A stretch of DNA of 64,000 nt from Qipengyuania pelagi (GTDB lineage: Bacteria; Pseudomonadota; Alphaproteobacteria; Sphingomonadales; Sphingomonadaceae). The position numbers were made by a program, and so were the translations under genes. The notes under the pieces are model-generated. The model was given only the letters and a program-made list of their open reading frames with translations, did not search any database and was not told the DNA's origin. Where the stretch lies: contig NZ_WTYD01000003.1 of assembly GCF_009827295.1 (NCBI RefSeq), forward strand, positions 35,674 through 99,673. The letters run 5' to 3'. Position 1 is the first letter of the stretch. The number at the start of each line of letters is the position of its first letter. This document shows, in pieces, positions 28,282 through 38,280 of this stretch.

Positions 28282-29760
28282 CTATTTCTGGAGCGCGCGC
28301 TCCTTCTCGTAATTCTCCAATTCGTCGCCGCTGAGCGTGACGACATGGAGCAGGTTGGTCGCCCCCGGCGTTCCGAACGGCACGCCCGCCAGCGCGATCA
28401 GCTTGTCGCCGCCTTCGCCCAGCCCGTGGCGCAGCGCCATGCGCTTGCCCTTGGCGATCATCTCCTCGAAGCTGCCGATATCCTTGGTCGCCACGGCATG
28501 GGCGCCCCACAACAGCCCCACGCGCCGCGCGGTCGCCATGGAGGGCGTCAGCACCAGCATCGGCACCGAGGGCCGCTCGCGCGCGACGCGCCGCGCGGTC
28601 GATCCTGATCCGGTGAACACCGTGATCGCGCGGATCGAAACCGTATCCGCGATCGTCATGCAGGCATGGCTGAGCGCGTCTGCGGTGGTCCGGTCGGGCG
28701 GGGTGTCGAGGAAGCGGACACGGCCCAGATAGGCCTCGTCGCGCTCCACCTGGATGGCGATCTTGTCCATGATCGTGACCGCTTCTTCCGGCCAGTCGCC
28801 AGCGGCGGTTTCCGCCGACAGCATGATGACGTCCGCCCCGTCATAGACCGCATTGGCCACGTCGGAGACTTCGGCGCGGGTCGGCGCGGGGCTTTCGATC
28901 ATCGATTCGAGCATCTGCGTCGCGACGATCACCGGCTTGCCCGACAGGCGCGAGGCGTTGACGATCTGTTTCTGAAGCGGCGGAACCTCCTGCGGCTCCA
29001 GCTCGACGCCGAGATCGCCGCGCGCGACCATGATCGCGTCCGACAACTCGACGATTTCGGCGAGGCGGCGCACCGCCATCGGCTTCTCGATCTTGGCGCA
29101 CAGCCCGCCCCTTCCGCCCATCAGCCTGCGCGCTTCGGCCAGATCCTCGGGCCGCTGGACGAAGCTCAACCCGATCCAGTCGACCCCCTGTTCCATCGCG
29201 AAGGCGAGGTCCTTGCGGTCCTTTTCCGTCAGCGCGGGGATCGGCACTTCCGCATCGGGGACGTTCACACCCTTGCGATCCGAGATCACGCCGCCGACTT
29301 CCGCCGAACACAGGATCGCATCCTCGTCCGCCCGGATCACGCGCAGGCGGATCTTGCCGTCATTGATCAACAGGCGCTGCCCCTTTTCGAGCAGGCCGAA
29401 CAATTCGGGGTGCGGCAGTTGGACGCGCGTCTCGTCGCCCGGCTCGGGATTGCGGTCGAGCGTGAAATGGCCCGAATGGCGGATCACCGCCTTGCCGTCC
29501 TTGAAGGTGCCGACGCGCAGTTTCGGCCCCTGCAAATCCGCCAGGATCGCGATCGGCCGCGCGAATTCCTTTTCCAGCGCGCGGATCGCGCGGATCGTCT
29601 CGCCATGCACGGAATGCTCGCCATGGCTCATATTGACCCGGAAGGCGTCGGCACCGGCCTTGAACAGGCGCCGCAGCATATCGGGATCGCGGCTCGCCGG
29701 GCCGATGGTGGCGAGAATCTTGACCTTCCGCGCGCGCGGATCGAATTTCTTGATCGTCAT
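28282..29760 (-). CDS. pyk: Pyruvate kinase
   Basis: The 492-residue product begins MTIKKFDPRARKVKILATIGPASRD. It has the phosphoenolpyruvate/metal site words FRVNMSHGEHSVH, ADLQGPKLRVG, the catalytic MVARGDLGVELEPQEVPPLQK and ATQMLESMIESPAPTRAEVSDV. It converts phosphoenolpyruvate and ADP to pyruvate and ATP in glycolysis. Length is normal; the C-terminal effector domain is present. Confidence 0.97.
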   Translation of the reverse strand: MTIKKFDPRARKVKILATIGPASRDPDMLRRLFKAGADAFRVNMSHGEHSVHGETIRAIRALEKEFARPIAILADLQGPKLRVGTFKDGKAVIRHSGHFTLDRNPEPGDETRVQLPHPELFGLLEKGQRLLINDGKIRLRVIRADEDAILCSAEVGGVISDRKGVNVPDAEVPIPALTEKDRKDLAFAMEQGVDWIGLSFVQRPEDLAEARRLMGGRGGLCAKIEKPMAVRRLAEIVELSDAIMVARGDLGVELEPQEVPPLQKQIVNASRLSGKPVIVATQMLESMIESPAPTRAEVSDVANAVYDGADVIMLSAETAAGDWPEEAVTIMDKIAIQVERDEAYLGRVRFLDTPPDRTTADALSHACMTIADTVSIRAITVFTGSGSTARRVARERPSVPMLVLTPSMATARRVGLLWGAHAVATKDIGSFEEMIAKGKRMALRHGLGEGGDKLIALAGVPFGTPGATNLLHVVTLSGDELENYEKERALQK

Positions 29761-29801
29761 GGCTACCGCCTATGCCACCCCCGCGTTGCAAGACAAGGAC
29801 T

Positions 29802-30137
29802 ATGCCCACCGTGGATACGAATACCAAGACCGACGCGCTCGATGCGCTCCCCGACGCTGTCGCGGCCGAGGCCTTTCGCCGCCTGGTCCGTCATTTGCAG
29901 CATCGCCACGATGCGCAGAACATCGATCTGATGGGCCTTTCGGGCTTTTGCCGCAATTGCCTTGCCGACTGGATCCGCGATGCCGGTTTCGATGGCGACA
30001 AGGAAGCGGCGCGCGAACTCATCCACGGGATGCCGAGCGTGCAATGGAAGGCCACGCGCCAGTCCCCCGCGACCGAGGAGCAGCTGGCACGGATGCAGGA
30101 GAGCGTGGCGAAGAACGCGAAAGCGGACGCGGAATAA
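29802..30137 (+). CDS. DUF1244 protein
   Basis: The 111-residue product carries the DUF1244 core: AFRRLVRHLQHRHDAQNIDL, MGLSGFCRNCLADWIRDAG and a GMPSVQWKATRQ segment. The family is a small helical cytoplasmic protein common in proteobacteria with no settled function; its CRNC pair could bind metal. The ATG at 29802 has AAGG four bases upstream; an in-frame ATG at 29772 would add ten poorly conserved residues. It is divergent from pyk. Confidence 0.88.
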   Translation: MPTVDTNTKTDALDALPDAVAAEAFRRLVRHLQHRHDAQNIDLMGLSGFCRNCLADWIRDAGFDGDKEAARELIHGMPSVQWKATRQSPATEEQLARMQESVAKNAKADAE

Positions 30138-30218
30138 TCCGCACGGCCCACTTCACCCCCGCCGCGCCTCTGGCTATCGAGCGCGCAACCTATCCCGAAT
30201 CACATTGGAGTATACGAG

Positions 30219-30455
30219 ATGGCCGAAGCCACCGACGACCGCCTGCGCCTGCTGATCGAGCGCATCGAACGCCTCGAGGAAGAAAAGAAGGGCATCGCCG
30301 ACGACGTGCGCGACGTCTATGCCGAGGCGAAGGCGGTGGGTTACGATCCCAAGATCATGCGCCAGATCGTCCGCCTGCGTAAGATGAAGCCCGACGATCG
30401 CAGCGAACAGGAGATGATCCTCGACACCTACAAGGCCGCGCTCGGCATGGGTTGA
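30219..30455 (+). CDS. gapR: GapR-type nucleoid-associated protein (DUF2312)
   Basis: The 78-residue product has the GapR/DUF2312 pattern: a coiled coil ([20 protein letters not shown]) followed by [20 protein letters not shown] and a C-terminal [14 protein letters not shown]. In Caulobacter GapR forms a clamp on overtwisted AT-rich DNA ahead of forks and stimulates topoisomerases. Length and helical order match. It lies 81 bp after the DUF1244 gene, possibly cotranscribed. Confidence 0.93.
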   Translation: MAEATDDRLRLLIERIERLEEEKKGIADDVRDVYAEAKAVGYDPKIMRQIVRLRKMKPDDRSEQEMILDTYKAALGMG

Positions 30456-30478
30456 GAGGGCAGGTGAGGCGAGCCCGG

Positions 30479-30508
30479 TTGACGAGACCAGCTGTATTGT
30501 CCTACTAA
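30479..30508 (+). promoter_or_regulatory. Possible promoter of the UPF0145 gene
   Basis: TTGACG (30479-30484), 18 bp, TACTAA (30503-30508), then AGGAG and the start at 30540. Weak -10; inferred only. Confidence 0.35.
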
Positions 30509-30539
30509 TACGGCATTCGAACCTACGCAGGAGAAGATG

Positions 30540-30887
30540 ATGGCCGGCCCCTGGAAAGACGCGCGCGGGATTACCGTGACGACCACTCCCACGATCGAGG
30601 GCAAGCCGATCCAGGATTACCTCGGCATCGTCACCGGCGAGGTGATCGTCGGCGCGAACCTGTTCCGCGACCTGTTCGCCAATATCCGTGACATCGTGGG
30701 CGGGCGATCGGGCAGTTACGAGCGCATCCTGCGCGATGCACGCGAACAGGCGATCCAGGAATTGCAGGCCGAATGCGCCGCGCTGGGCGGAAACGCCGTA
30801 GTCGGCGTCGATCTCGATTACGAGGTGATCGGCGACACCGGATCGATGCTGATGGTCTCCGCCAGCGGGACCGCCGTGCGCATCTGA
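30540..30887 (+). CDS. UPF0145/YbjQ family protein
   Basis: The 115-residue product shows the YbjQ-type fold words [41 protein letters not shown] and [17 protein letters not shown]. The family is a small cytoplasmic pentamer, sometimes called heavy-metal-binding, without a proven role. AGGAG is six bases before the ATG at 30540; the ATG three bases earlier is too close. Confidence 0.9.
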   Translation: MAGPWKDARGITVTTTPTIEGKPIQDYLGIVTGEVIVGANLFRDLFANIRDIVGGRSGSYERILRDAREQAIQELQAECAALGGNAVVGVDLDYEVIGDTGSMLMVSASGTAVRI

Positions 30888-30953
30888 TTGGTCTGCGCGG
30901 GCGAGGGGATACGACCCTTGCGGCGCCTGTCGGGTGTGTGCGATGCCCTGCGC

Positions 30954-31862
30954 ATGAAGCACTCCCTTTTTGCGCTCGGCGCGCTCTGCCTGTTCTCCGC
31001 CCCGGCCTCGGCTGCGTGCCTGCTCCCTCCGGCGGGTGAGAGTGCCCCCATGCGGCTTGTGTCGCAGGATGGGCCTCCCATTCTCGTACACACGCCGAAG
31101 GGTTACGATCCCGCCCAGGGCGCGGTGCCGCTCGTCTTCCTGCTGCATGGCAGCGGCGGGACGGGGGCCGCGATGCTGCGCGACAGCAAACTCGCCGCGA
31201 CCGCCGATGCGCATGGTTTCATCCTCGTCGCGCCCGATGCCGGCATCCCGCTCGGCGAAGGGTTTGCGTGGAACATTCCCGGCGTGCCCACCGTGGCGGG
31301 CGAGCTTCCTGGGCCGCAGGACCGCGACGATGTCGATCATGTGTCTTCCATCGCCGATGCCCTTGTCGAGGGCGGGTGCGTCGATCCGGCGAGAATCTAT
31401 TCGACCGGGCTTTCGGGCGGCGGGCGGATGACCTCGTGGCTCGGTTGCGTCGAGAGCGATCGTTACGCGGCGATCGCACCGGTCGTTGGCCTGCGCGCCG
31501 GTATCGCGAAGGCGGACGACGAAAGCGAGGTCGATCCCGCCACTTGCACGCCCGAAAACCCGATGCCGGTGCTCGCCTTTGCGGGGTTGAAGGACAATAC
31601 CAACCCGCTCGCGGGTGGGCAGGGCCTGCGCTGGGGCTATTCGATGCACGCAGCCGAGCAGCGCTGGGCGCAGCTCAACCGCTGCGAGGCCGCGCCGACG
31701 ACCAACTGGGTGGCACCCGGCATCTACGAGGAACGCTATGGCGATTGCACGGAGGGCGCGGAGGTCGCTGCGCGGATCGATAGCGAGGGCGGGCACAGCT
31801 GGGTGGTCGACAACGAGGTGTTGTGGGCCTTCTTCGCCCGCCACAGCCGTCCGCAACAATAG
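30954..31862 (+). CDS. Secreted alpha/beta hydrolase, PHB depolymerase/feruloyl esterase-like
   Basis: The 302-residue product has a signal peptide (MKHSLFALGALCLFSAPASA) and a LpqC-type esterase fold: oxyanion region VFLLHGSGGTG, nucleophile elbow GLSGGGRM, the Asp in FAGLKDNTNP and the His in EGGHSWVV. Several Cys may form disulfides in the periplasm. It should cleave esters; substrate unknown. The start at 30954 is set by the signal peptide. Confidence 0.82.
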   Translation: MKHSLFALGALCLFSAPASAACLLPPAGESAPMRLVSQDGPPILVHTPKGYDPAQGAVPLVFLLHGSGGTGAAMLRDSKLAATADAHGFILVAPDAGIPLGEGFAWNIPGVPTVAGELPGPQDRDDVDHVSSIADALVEGGCVDPARIYSTGLSGGGRMTSWLGCVESDRYAAIAPVVGLRAGIAKADDESEVDPATCTPENPMPVLAFAGLKDNTNPLAGGQGLRWGYSMHAAEQRWAQLNRCEAAPTTNWVAPGIYEERYGDCTEGAEVAARIDSEGGHSWVVDNEVLWAFFARHSRPQQ

Positions 31863-31973
31863 GCGCGTTATGGCGGCCTAAAGGTTGCCCATCGGCGCTA
31901 GGCGGGTGTAAGGCCGCGCCATCCGCGGCCCCGTTCGGGGCCCGATCCCATCGTTCCCTCTTACAGGTTTCCC

Positions 31974-32717
31974 ATGGCAGGCCATTCCAAATTCAAGAAT
32001 ATCATGCACCGCAAGGGTGCGCAGGACAAGAAACGGTCCAACCTGTTTTCCAAGCTCAGCCGCGAGATCACCGTGGCGGCCAAGATGGGTATGCCCGATC
32101 CCGACATGAACCCGCGCCTGCGCCTGGCGGTGAACGCGGCCAAGGCGCAGTCCATGCCCAAGGACAATATCCAGCGCGCGATCGACAAGGCGAGCGCGGC
32201 CGATGGCGAGAATTTTGAAGAGGTCCGCTACGAAGGCTACGGCCCCGGCGGCAGCGCGATCATCGTCGAGGCGCTGACCGACAATCGCAACCGCACCGCC
32301 ACCGCCGTGCGCACTGCCTTTTCCAAGAATGGCGGCAATCTCGGCACCGAAGGGTCGGTCGTGCACGGGTTCGACCGGCTCGGCCTGATCGTCTACCCCG
32401 CCGATGCGGGGAGCGAGGACAAGGTCCTCGAAGCCGCGATGGAAGCGGGCGCGGAAGATATCGTCTCCTCCGAGGACGGGCACGAGATCTGGACCGCGGC
32501 GGACGATCTCCACCAAGTGGCGAGCGATCTCGAAACATCGCTGGGTGAGGCGGAGACGGTGAAGCTCGCCTGGAAGCCCAATCTTACGGTCGAGATGGAC
32601 GAGGGCCATGCCAGCACGCTGCTGAAGCTGATCGACACGCTGGACGATGATGACGACGTGCAGACCGTGTGGGGCAATTATGACATCTCGGACGAGGTGA
32701 TGGAGAAGCTGGGCTGA
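31974..32717 (+). CDS. YebC/PmpR family protein
   Basis: The 247-residue product opens [20 protein letters not shown] and has [19 protein letters not shown] and [15 protein letters not shown], all hallmarks of YebC. The family was annotated as a transcriptional regulator and has more recently been linked to resolving ribosome stalling; both rest on work in other species. The common neighbour ruvC follows 27 bp later. Confidence 0.95.
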   Translation: MAGHSKFKNIMHRKGAQDKKRSNLFSKLSREITVAAKMGMPDPDMNPRLRLAVNAAKAQSMPKDNIQRAIDKASAADGENFEEVRYEGYGPGGSAIIVEALTDNRNRTATAVRTAFSKNGGNLGTEGSVVHGFDRLGLIVYPADAGSEDKVLEAAMEAGAEDIVSSEDGHEIWTAADDLHQVASDLETSLGEAETVKLAWKPNLTVEMDEGHASTLLKLIDTLDDDDDVQTVWGNYDISDEVMEKLG

Positions 32718-32744
32718 TCATGTCCCGGCAGGCCTGAGCGTCGG

Positions 32745-33218
32745 ATGCTGATACTCGGCCTCGACCCTTCCCTGTCCTGCACCGGCTGGGGCGTGATCCG
32801 GGCCGAAGGATCGCGCCTCGCCCATGTCGCGAACGGTCAGATCAGGACCGACGTGAAAGCGCCGATGGCCGCACGGCTGGCGGCGATCCAGTCGGCCCTC
32901 GCCGCAATCATCCTGGAACACCGCCCCATGCGCGCGGCGGCGGAAGAGGTCTTCGTCAACAAGAACCCGCAATCGACCCTGAAACTCGCCCAGGCGCGCG
33001 GCGCGGTGCTGGCGGCGTGCGGGATGGCCGGGCTCGCCGTGAACGAACACGCCGCCCGCCTCGTCAAGAAAGCGGTCGTCGGCACCGGAGCTGCGGAAAA
33101 GCCGCAGGTCCAGGCCATGCTCAAAGTGCTGTTACCGGGGACCTGCGTCGCGGGAGCGGACGCCGCCGATGCGCTTGCAGTGGCGATCGCTGATGCTCAT
33201 TTGACGCGGTGCGGGTAG
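32745..33218 (+). CDS. ruvC: Crossover junction endodeoxyribonuclease RuvC
   Basis: The 157-residue product has the RNase H-like fold with catalytic acids at Asp7 ([13 protein letters not shown]), Glu in [14 protein letters not shown], and the C-terminal pair in [14 protein letters not shown]. It cuts Holliday junctions with RuvAB. It follows yebC as in many proteobacteria; ruvA-ruvB are not here. Confidence 0.95.
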   Translation: MLILGLDPSLSCTGWGVIRAEGSRLAHVANGQIRTDVKAPMAARLAAIQSALAAIILEHRPMRAAAEEVFVNKNPQSTLKLAQARGAVLAACGMAGLAVNEHAARLVKKAVVGTGAAEKPQVQAMLKVLLPGTCVAGADAADALAVAIADAHLTRCG

Positions 33219-33339
33219 GGCTGGGCAATCGAATTATTCGACCTAGCGCGTTACCGAACCGCGTCCAGGGAATTCCCCAAAGTCTGGGGAATGGATACCT
33301 GCCCACCAGTGTTGATGTGCAAGTGACCAATAGAGCTCC

Positions 33340-34152
33340 TCACCATCGCGTCCAGTTGAGCGATGCAATCACTATGTCGCCCCGTGCCATGGATTGGTTG
33401 GATATGAGATAGATGGTGGCCGAAGGGCCATGCAGCGAAGGCTGAACAATTACCTTATCGAAGACGATTGGAATCCGCGTCAGAATTTCAAAATCGGTAG
33501 CGCCCTGCTCGGAGCCACTCTGTGGATTGGAAAATTTCACGAGTAGGCTGTCGCGCAAGCCAGCGCCAATGCTATCGGTACTGACCCACAAACCTAGATA
33601 GCTATCTGCACCATATCGGGTCCCACTCACTGAGACAAACTTGTAACCTTCGATAGAAGGGGCGTTCTCCAGTCTAGTGACATCGGCATGAAGGGGTGAG
33701 GCCGGTCGACCAAATCGTTCAGGAATTGACTCGCAAGAGAATTCAGCCTCAATCGATCCGTCGACATCTGCAAGGGTTTGAAAAGGGAGGCGGACATAGC
33801 GGCCGTCTTCTAGGAACAACTGCCCAGTCAGTGGTCGCATACTGATTACATTCGAGGAAAATCGGTTCCCGGTAGCAATCATCCGTATCGAGACCAAGTA
33901 AAGGCCGGTGTCGATATCGCTCTTGGTTTGCGTGCCGATAAGGACGCTTTGGGGCAGCGTCGCGGTGTCGCAATAGCTGTCGAGCGAAGGCGGGTTGCTC
34001 TGCGCCCAGCCCGGCCCAGGCGCTATCGCGATGCAGAGGAGTAGAAGCAAAAGCGTCAGCTTCGTACGACAAGACGACCTGCTATGCAGGCACCGCTTCT
34101 TTAGCGGTGGACCGCATAGACGAGGTTGAGCGTAAACAAGCCAGCTAAGCAT
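33340..34152 (-). CDS. Orphan secreted protein, unknown function
   Basis: The 270-residue product has a long basic N region, a hydrophobic signal core (TLLLLLLCIAIAPGPGWAQ) and a predicted beta-rich mature part with two Cys. No family is recognised. The gene is less GC-rich than its neighbours and uses codons rare elsewhere in the window (ATA, TTA, CTA, AGT), which suggests recent arrival. GAAGGG before the ATG at 34152 supports the start, but a shorter N terminus would make a better signal peptide. It stands alone between ruvC and an ArsC-like gene; the 34,153-34,437 stretch behind it holds nothing I can name. Confidence 0.55.
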   Translation of the reverse strand: MLSWLVYAQPRLCGPPLKKRCLHSRSSCRTKLTLLLLLLCIAIAPGPGWAQSNPPSLDSYCDTATLPQSVLIGTQTKSDIDTGLYLVSIRMIATGNRFSSNVISMRPLTGQLFLEDGRYVRLPFQTLADVDGSIEAEFSCESIPERFGRPASPLHADVTRLENAPSIEGYKFVSVSGTRYGADSYLGLWVSTDSIGAGLRDSLLVKFSNPQSGSEQGATDFEILTRIPIVFDKVIVQPSLHGPSATIYLISNQSMARGDIVIASLNWTRW

Positions 34153-34437
34153 CCATGTTCCCTTCGCTCGAATGCGTGCCGCGGCATCATAGAGGCTATC
34201 GAAACAGATTTCTGGGTCAATCGCCAGTCGTAAGGTTTACGCGCCTTGCTCAGATTTCACATGATCCGTCTGTTAGTTTTCGAACGGATCTAAACCAATG
34301 GCGTACGTCGACAAAAGAGGGGGTGTGAGCGGACCATCTGCTTATCCTTGAACAACCTCCAAAACCGACACGGCTTGTGGCACTGGCAAACAACGGGCAC
34401 ATCCGATTTTCGCCGAAATCACGTGTCCGGAACCATC

Positions 34438-34794
34438 ATGGCCAAAATCCAAATCTACGGCATCCCCAATTGCGACAGCGTCAAGAAAGCCCGCAAATGG
34501 CTGGACGCGAACGGGCTCGATTACGCCTTTCACGATTACAAGAAAACCGGCGCGGATCGTGCCACGCTTGAACGCTGGGCGGATCGGTGCGGGTGGGAGA
34601 GCCTGTTGAACCGTCGCGGCACTACGTTTCGCAAGCTGGACGAGAGCGACAGGGCCGATCTCGACCGCGAAAAGGCGATCGACCTCATGCTGCAACACAC
34701 CAGCCTGATAAAGCGCCCCATTGCCCAGCATGAGGACGGGCAGCGCACGCTGGTCGGCTTCAGCGAGAGCGAATGGGAGAATGCGTTTTGCTAA
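34438..34794 (+). CDS. ArsC/Spx-like thioredoxin-fold reductase (YffB type)
   Basis: The 118-residue product starts MAKIQIYGIPNCDSVKKARKWL. It has a single Cys in PNCDSVKKA, the LNRRGTTFRKL segment and the IKRPI motif with cis-Pro. This matches the Spx/MgsR/YffB branch rather than true arsenate reductase, whose extra Arg pattern is not evident. Role: probably a thiol-dependent reductase. Start by family match; it overlaps the GDPD gene by 7 bp. Confidence 0.85.
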   Translation: MAKIQIYGIPNCDSVKKARKWLDANGLDYAFHDYKKTGADRATLERWADRCGWESLLNRRGTTFRKLDESDRADLDREKAIDLMLQHTSLIKRPIAQHEDGQRTLVGFSESEWENAFC

Positions 34795-35825
34795 GACGGG
34801 CGATTGCCGTTCTGGCGGCTCTGGTCATGCTTATGATGGCGGGCGCGGCGCAGGCCGAGTTTCTCGTCATCGCCCATCGCGGCGCGAGCGGGGAGCGGCC
34901 CGAACACACGCTCGCCGCCTATGAGCGCGCGATCGACCAGGGGGCGGATTATATCGAACCCGACTTGGTCGCGACGAAGGATCTGGTGCTCGTCGCCCGG
35001 CACGAGAACGAATTGTCGGGCACGACCGATGTCGCGAGCCGCGAGGAGTTCGCCGATCGCCGCCGCACCAAGGAGGTGGACGGGCAGCGCGTGGCGGGCT
35101 GGTTCGCGGAGGATTTCACGCTCGCCGAATTGCGGACGCTGCGCGCGAAGGAGCGGATACCTTCGCTGCGCCCCGCGAATGCGCGTTTCGACGGGCTGTA
35201 TCCGGTCCCGACCTTCGACGAGATCGTGGCGCTGGTCCGTGCCAAGGAGGCCGAGACCGGGCGGCGGATCGGCCTTTATCCCGAACTCAAGCACCCGACC
35301 TTCCTGCTCCAGAATGCGGGTATCGACATGGTCGACCTGATGGTGGCGGCTTTGCGCAAGCACGATCTCGACGATGCGGATGACAGGGTCTTCGTCCAGG
35401 TGTTCGAAGTCGAACCGCTGCGGCGGCTCGACCGGTTGGTAGAGACGCCGCTGGTTCAGCTCGTCGCGGCGCAAGGCGGTCCGGCGGATGCGCCCGCGAT
35501 GCGCTATGCCGACATGATCGCGCCGAGCGGGCTGGCCGAAATCGCGACCTATGCCGACGCGATCGGCGCCGATCTGCGCGTCCTGTTGACGGAGAGCGGC
35601 GCGTCGACCGGGCTGACGCAGGCGGCCAAGGCGGCGGGCCTGGATGTCCACGCCTGGACCGTGCGCCGGGAAAACGCTTTCCTGCCAGTGCCATTGCGCT
35701 CCGCCGGAGGCGAGGGCGCGCCGGGCGATCTTGCGGGGCTGGTGGCTCTTCTCGAACAGGCGGGGGTCGATGGAGCATTCACCGACAACGTCATCGAAAC
35801 CGTCAGGGCGGTGCGCGCCGAATGA
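34788..35825 (+). CDS. Glycerophosphodiester phosphodiesterase (GlpQ-like)
   Basis: The product (345 residues from this start) has a signal peptide ending AGAAQA and the GDPD motifs IAHRGASGERPEHTL, DYIEPDLVATKD and HENELSGTTDV. It should split glycerophosphodiesters to glycerol-3-phosphate in the periplasm. I prefer the TTG at 34788 because GGGAG lies eight bases before it and the signal peptide becomes compact; ATG 34773 is the alternative. Overlaps its neighbours on both sides (7 bp, and ATGA), so an operon is likely. Confidence 0.9.
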   Translation: MLRRAIAVLAALVMLMMAGAAQAEFLVIAHRGASGERPEHTLAAYERAIDQGADYIEPDLVATKDLVLVARHENELSGTTDVASREEFADRRRTKEVDGQRVAGWFAEDFTLAELRTLRAKERIPSLRPANARFDGLYPVPTFDEIVALVRAKEAETGRRIGLYPELKHPTFLLQNAGIDMVDLMVAALRKHDLDDADDRVFVQVFEVEPLRRLDRLVETPLVQLVAAQGGPADAPAMRYADMIAPSGLAEIATYADAIGADLRVLLTESGASTGLTQAAKAAGLDVHAWTVRRENAFLPVPLRSAGGEGAPGDLAGLVALLEQAGVDGAFTDNVIETVRAVRAE

Positions 35826-36205
35826 CGGGAAAGTCGGAGGAGGGTACGCACACCGCGCCGCGCCGCTGGGTACGCTGGCTGCTGTGGCTTCACGCGTTCC
35901 TGTGGGTCCTGTTCGCGCTCGGCATGATCGCAGTGGCGGTTCTGTCTCCAGAAGCGCTCGACAATCCTGTTTTCGTTCAGGTCCTGATCGCCTGCTCGCT
36001 CGCGGCCATCGGAGCTGCGGCGGCGGCGCGCTATCGCCTTTGGGGCGCAGGTCTAACGCTGTTCGGCGGCGTAGGCGTGGTGATCGCCTGGGTGCTCGGC
36101 GATAGCGGCGACCCCTATCGCTATTACGTGATGGGCGCACTCGCCCTGTTCGCGGTTCTGGTCGCGCTCGACCGGAGGGCCTTCGTCAGGCTCGGCGCGC
36201 GGTAA
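35822..36205 (+). CDS. Small four-helix membrane protein, unknown function
   Basis: The 127-residue product has a hydrophilic N terminus and four hydrophobic helices (for example WLLWLHAFLWVLFALGMIAV). It starts at an ATGA overlap with the GDPD gene, so it is translated with it, and its end overlaps the convergent ubiG by 20 bp. No family recognised. Confidence 0.7.
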   Translation: MTGKSEEGTHTAPRRWVRWLLWLHAFLWVLFALGMIAVAVLSPEALDNPVFVQVLIACSLAAIGAAAAARYRLWGAGLTLFGGVGVVIAWVLGDSGDPYRYYVMGALALFAVLVALDRRAFVRLGAR

Positions 36206-36944
36206 CGATGTAGTTCAAGGCAAGATCGCTCGACAAATGCAGGCCCTTCGTGGCTGAGAAGGCGATGCCGCGCGGCTCGCCCATCTGAAGCCCGGCGGCG
36301 GCGAGCAATTGCTCCAGATCGTCCGGCGCGATGAAATCATCCCAATCATGTGTACCGCGCGGGATCAGCCCCGCAGTCTCGGCGGCGGTGACCATCAGCA
36401 GGCGCGATTTGGCGGTGCGGTTCGGCGTCGAGAGGATCAACAGCCCGTCATCCGCCAGGCTTTCCGCCAGCTGATGGACGAATGCGCCCTTGTCCGCGAC
36501 ATGCTCGATCACTTCGAGGCAGGTGACGCAATCGAACTGTCCGAGATCGAGCGCGCCCAATTCGCCCGCCATATAGCGGATGGCGAGCCCGCCCGCTTCG
36601 GCATGAAGCGCCGCCGCCGCGATGTTTTCGGGCGCGGCATCGACGCCGGTGACCTCCGCGCCCAATCGCGCCAGCGGTTCGCACAACAGCCCCGCGCCGC
36701 ATCCGACATCGAGCGCGCTCTTGCCCGCGAGCGGCTTGCGCCCGCGCACATCGCCGCCCCAGTGCAGATCGACGGCCTCGCGCACGAAGCCCAGCCGCAC
36801 CGGATTGAGCTTGTGCAGCATGGCGCTCGACCCCTTCGGGTCCCACCAATCCTTGGCCAGGCGGCCGAAATGCGCGGCCTCGTCGGGGCGTATTGTTTGG
36901 CCGCCGGTAGGAATCGTTTTCGAGACCGGGATTGCATCGTTCAT
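36186..36944 (-). CDS. ubiG: Ubiquinone biosynthesis O-methyltransferase UbiG
   Basis: The 252-residue class I methyltransferase has the SAM site ALDVGCGAGLLCEPLARLGA, and UbiG-typical DEAAHFGRLAKDWWDPKG and LNPVRLGFVREAVDLHW. It makes both O-methylations of the ubiquinone ring at the membrane. The start at 36944 fits family length. Divergent from lysC with about 50 bp between. Confidence 0.94.
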   Translation of the reverse strand: MNDAIPVSKTIPTGGQTIRPDEAAHFGRLAKDWWDPKGSSAMLHKLNPVRLGFVREAVDLHWGGDVRGRKPLAGKSALDVGCGAGLLCEPLARLGAEVTGVDAAPENIAAAALHAEAGGLAIRYMAGELGALDLGQFDCVTCLEVIEHVADKGAFVHQLAESLADDGLLILSTPNRTAKSRLLMVTAAETAGLIPRGTHDWDDFIAPDDLEQLLAAAGLQMGEPRGIAFSATKGLHLSSDLALNYIVTARRA

Positions 36945-36996
36945 GCCGCCTGCCGTAACAGCCCCGCGAAACGGTTTCCAGCGGGAGGCGCAGGGC

Positions 36997-38280
36997 TTGG
37001 CTCGCATCGTGATGAAATTCGGCGGCACCTCGATGGCGGGGACGGAGCGCATACGGCGCGTCGCCCAGATCGTGCGCCGTCAGGCGATGAACGGAAACGA
37101 AGTCGCCGTGATCGTGTCGGCGATGGCGGGAGAGACCGACCGGCTGGTCAATTTCTGCCGCGAGGCGAACGCGCTCTACGACCCTGCGGAATACGACGTG
37201 GTGGTCGCCAGCGGGGAGCAGGTGACGAGCGGACTGCTCGCGCTGACGCTGCAATCGGTCGGTTGCAAGGCGCGTAGCTGGCTCGGCTGGCAATTGCCGG
37301 TCCGCACGATCGAATCCCACGCCAAGGCCCGGATCGACGATATTGACGGCGATGCGCTGATCGCCGCGATGCGGGCGGGCGAGATCGCGGTGATCCCCGG
37401 TTTCCAGGGAGTGTCGGACGACAACCGGATCACCACGCTAGGCCGCGGCGGATCGGACACCTCGGCGGTGGCGGTGGCGGCAGCGATCGGGGCGGATCGC
37501 TGCGACATCTATACCGATGTCGACGGGGTCTACACCACCGATCCGCGCATCGTCGCCCGCGCGCGCAAGTTGAAGGCGGTTACGTATGAGGAAATGCTGG
37601 AACTGGCGTCAGTCGGCGCCAAGGTCCTGCAGACCCGCTCGGTCGGGCTGGCGATGAAGGAAGGGGTGCGCGTCCAGGTGCTTTCCAGCTTCGTCGACGA
37701 CGATGCGACCCCGGCTGACGAATATCCCGGCACGATGATCGTGTCCGAGGAAGAAATGAACGAACTGGTGGAGAAGGGCGAAATGGAACGCCAGCACGTG
37801 ACCGGCATCGCGCACGACAAGAACGAGGCCAAGATCATCCTCACCCGCGTGCCGGACAAGCCCGGCGCGGTGGCGCATATCTTCGATCCGCTGGCCAAGG
37901 CCGCGATCAATGTCGACATGATTATCCAGAATGTCGGCCGCGACAAGGGCGAGACCGACGTGACCTTCACCGTCCCCATGGCCGACCTCGCGCGGGCGCA
38001 GGCGCTGCTGGAGGACAAGCGCAGCGAAATCGGTTTCAACCGCATCATCACCGACAGCCATATCGCCAAGATCAGCGTCGTCGGCGTGGGGATGAAGAGC
38101 CATGCGGGCGTCGCGGCGACCATGTTCCGTTCGCTCGCCGATCGCGGCATCAACATCCAGGCGATCACCACCTCCGAGATCAAGGTCAGCGTGATGATCG
38201 ACGAGGACGAGACCGAGCTCGCGGTGCGCGTCCTCCACACCGCCTACGGGCTCGATGCAATGGACGAGCCCGCCGCATGA
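36997..38280 (+). CDS. lysC: Aspartate kinase
   Basis: The 427-residue product from the TTG at 36997 reads (M)[18 protein letters not shown], the standard N terminus, with GGGAGG eight bases upstream; the first ATG is six codons later, inside the conserved strand. The kinase domain includes [20 protein letters not shown]; two ACT domains follow ([18 protein letters not shown] and the C-terminal [20 protein letters not shown]). It phosphorylates aspartate for Lys, Thr and Met synthesis and should be feedback-regulated through the ACT domains. It overlaps purT by ATGA. Confidence 0.95.
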   Translation: MARIVMKFGGTSMAGTERIRRVAQIVRRQAMNGNEVAVIVSAMAGETDRLVNFCREANALYDPAEYDVVVASGEQVTSGLLALTLQSVGCKARSWLGWQLPVRTIESHAKARIDDIDGDALIAAMRAGEIAVIPGFQGVSDDNRITTLGRGGSDTSAVAVAAAIGADRCDIYTDVDGVYTTDPRIVARARKLKAVTYEEMLELASVGAKVLQTRSVGLAMKEGVRVQVLSSFVDDDATPADEYPGTMIVSEEEMNELVEKGEMERQHVTGIAHDKNEAKIILTRVPDKPGAVAHIFDPLAKAAINVDMIIQNVGRDKGETDVTFTVPMADLARAQALLEDKRSEIGFNRIITDSHIAKISVVGVGMKSHAGVAATMFRSLADRGINIQAITTSEIKVSVMIDEDETELAVRVLHTAYGLDAMDEPAA

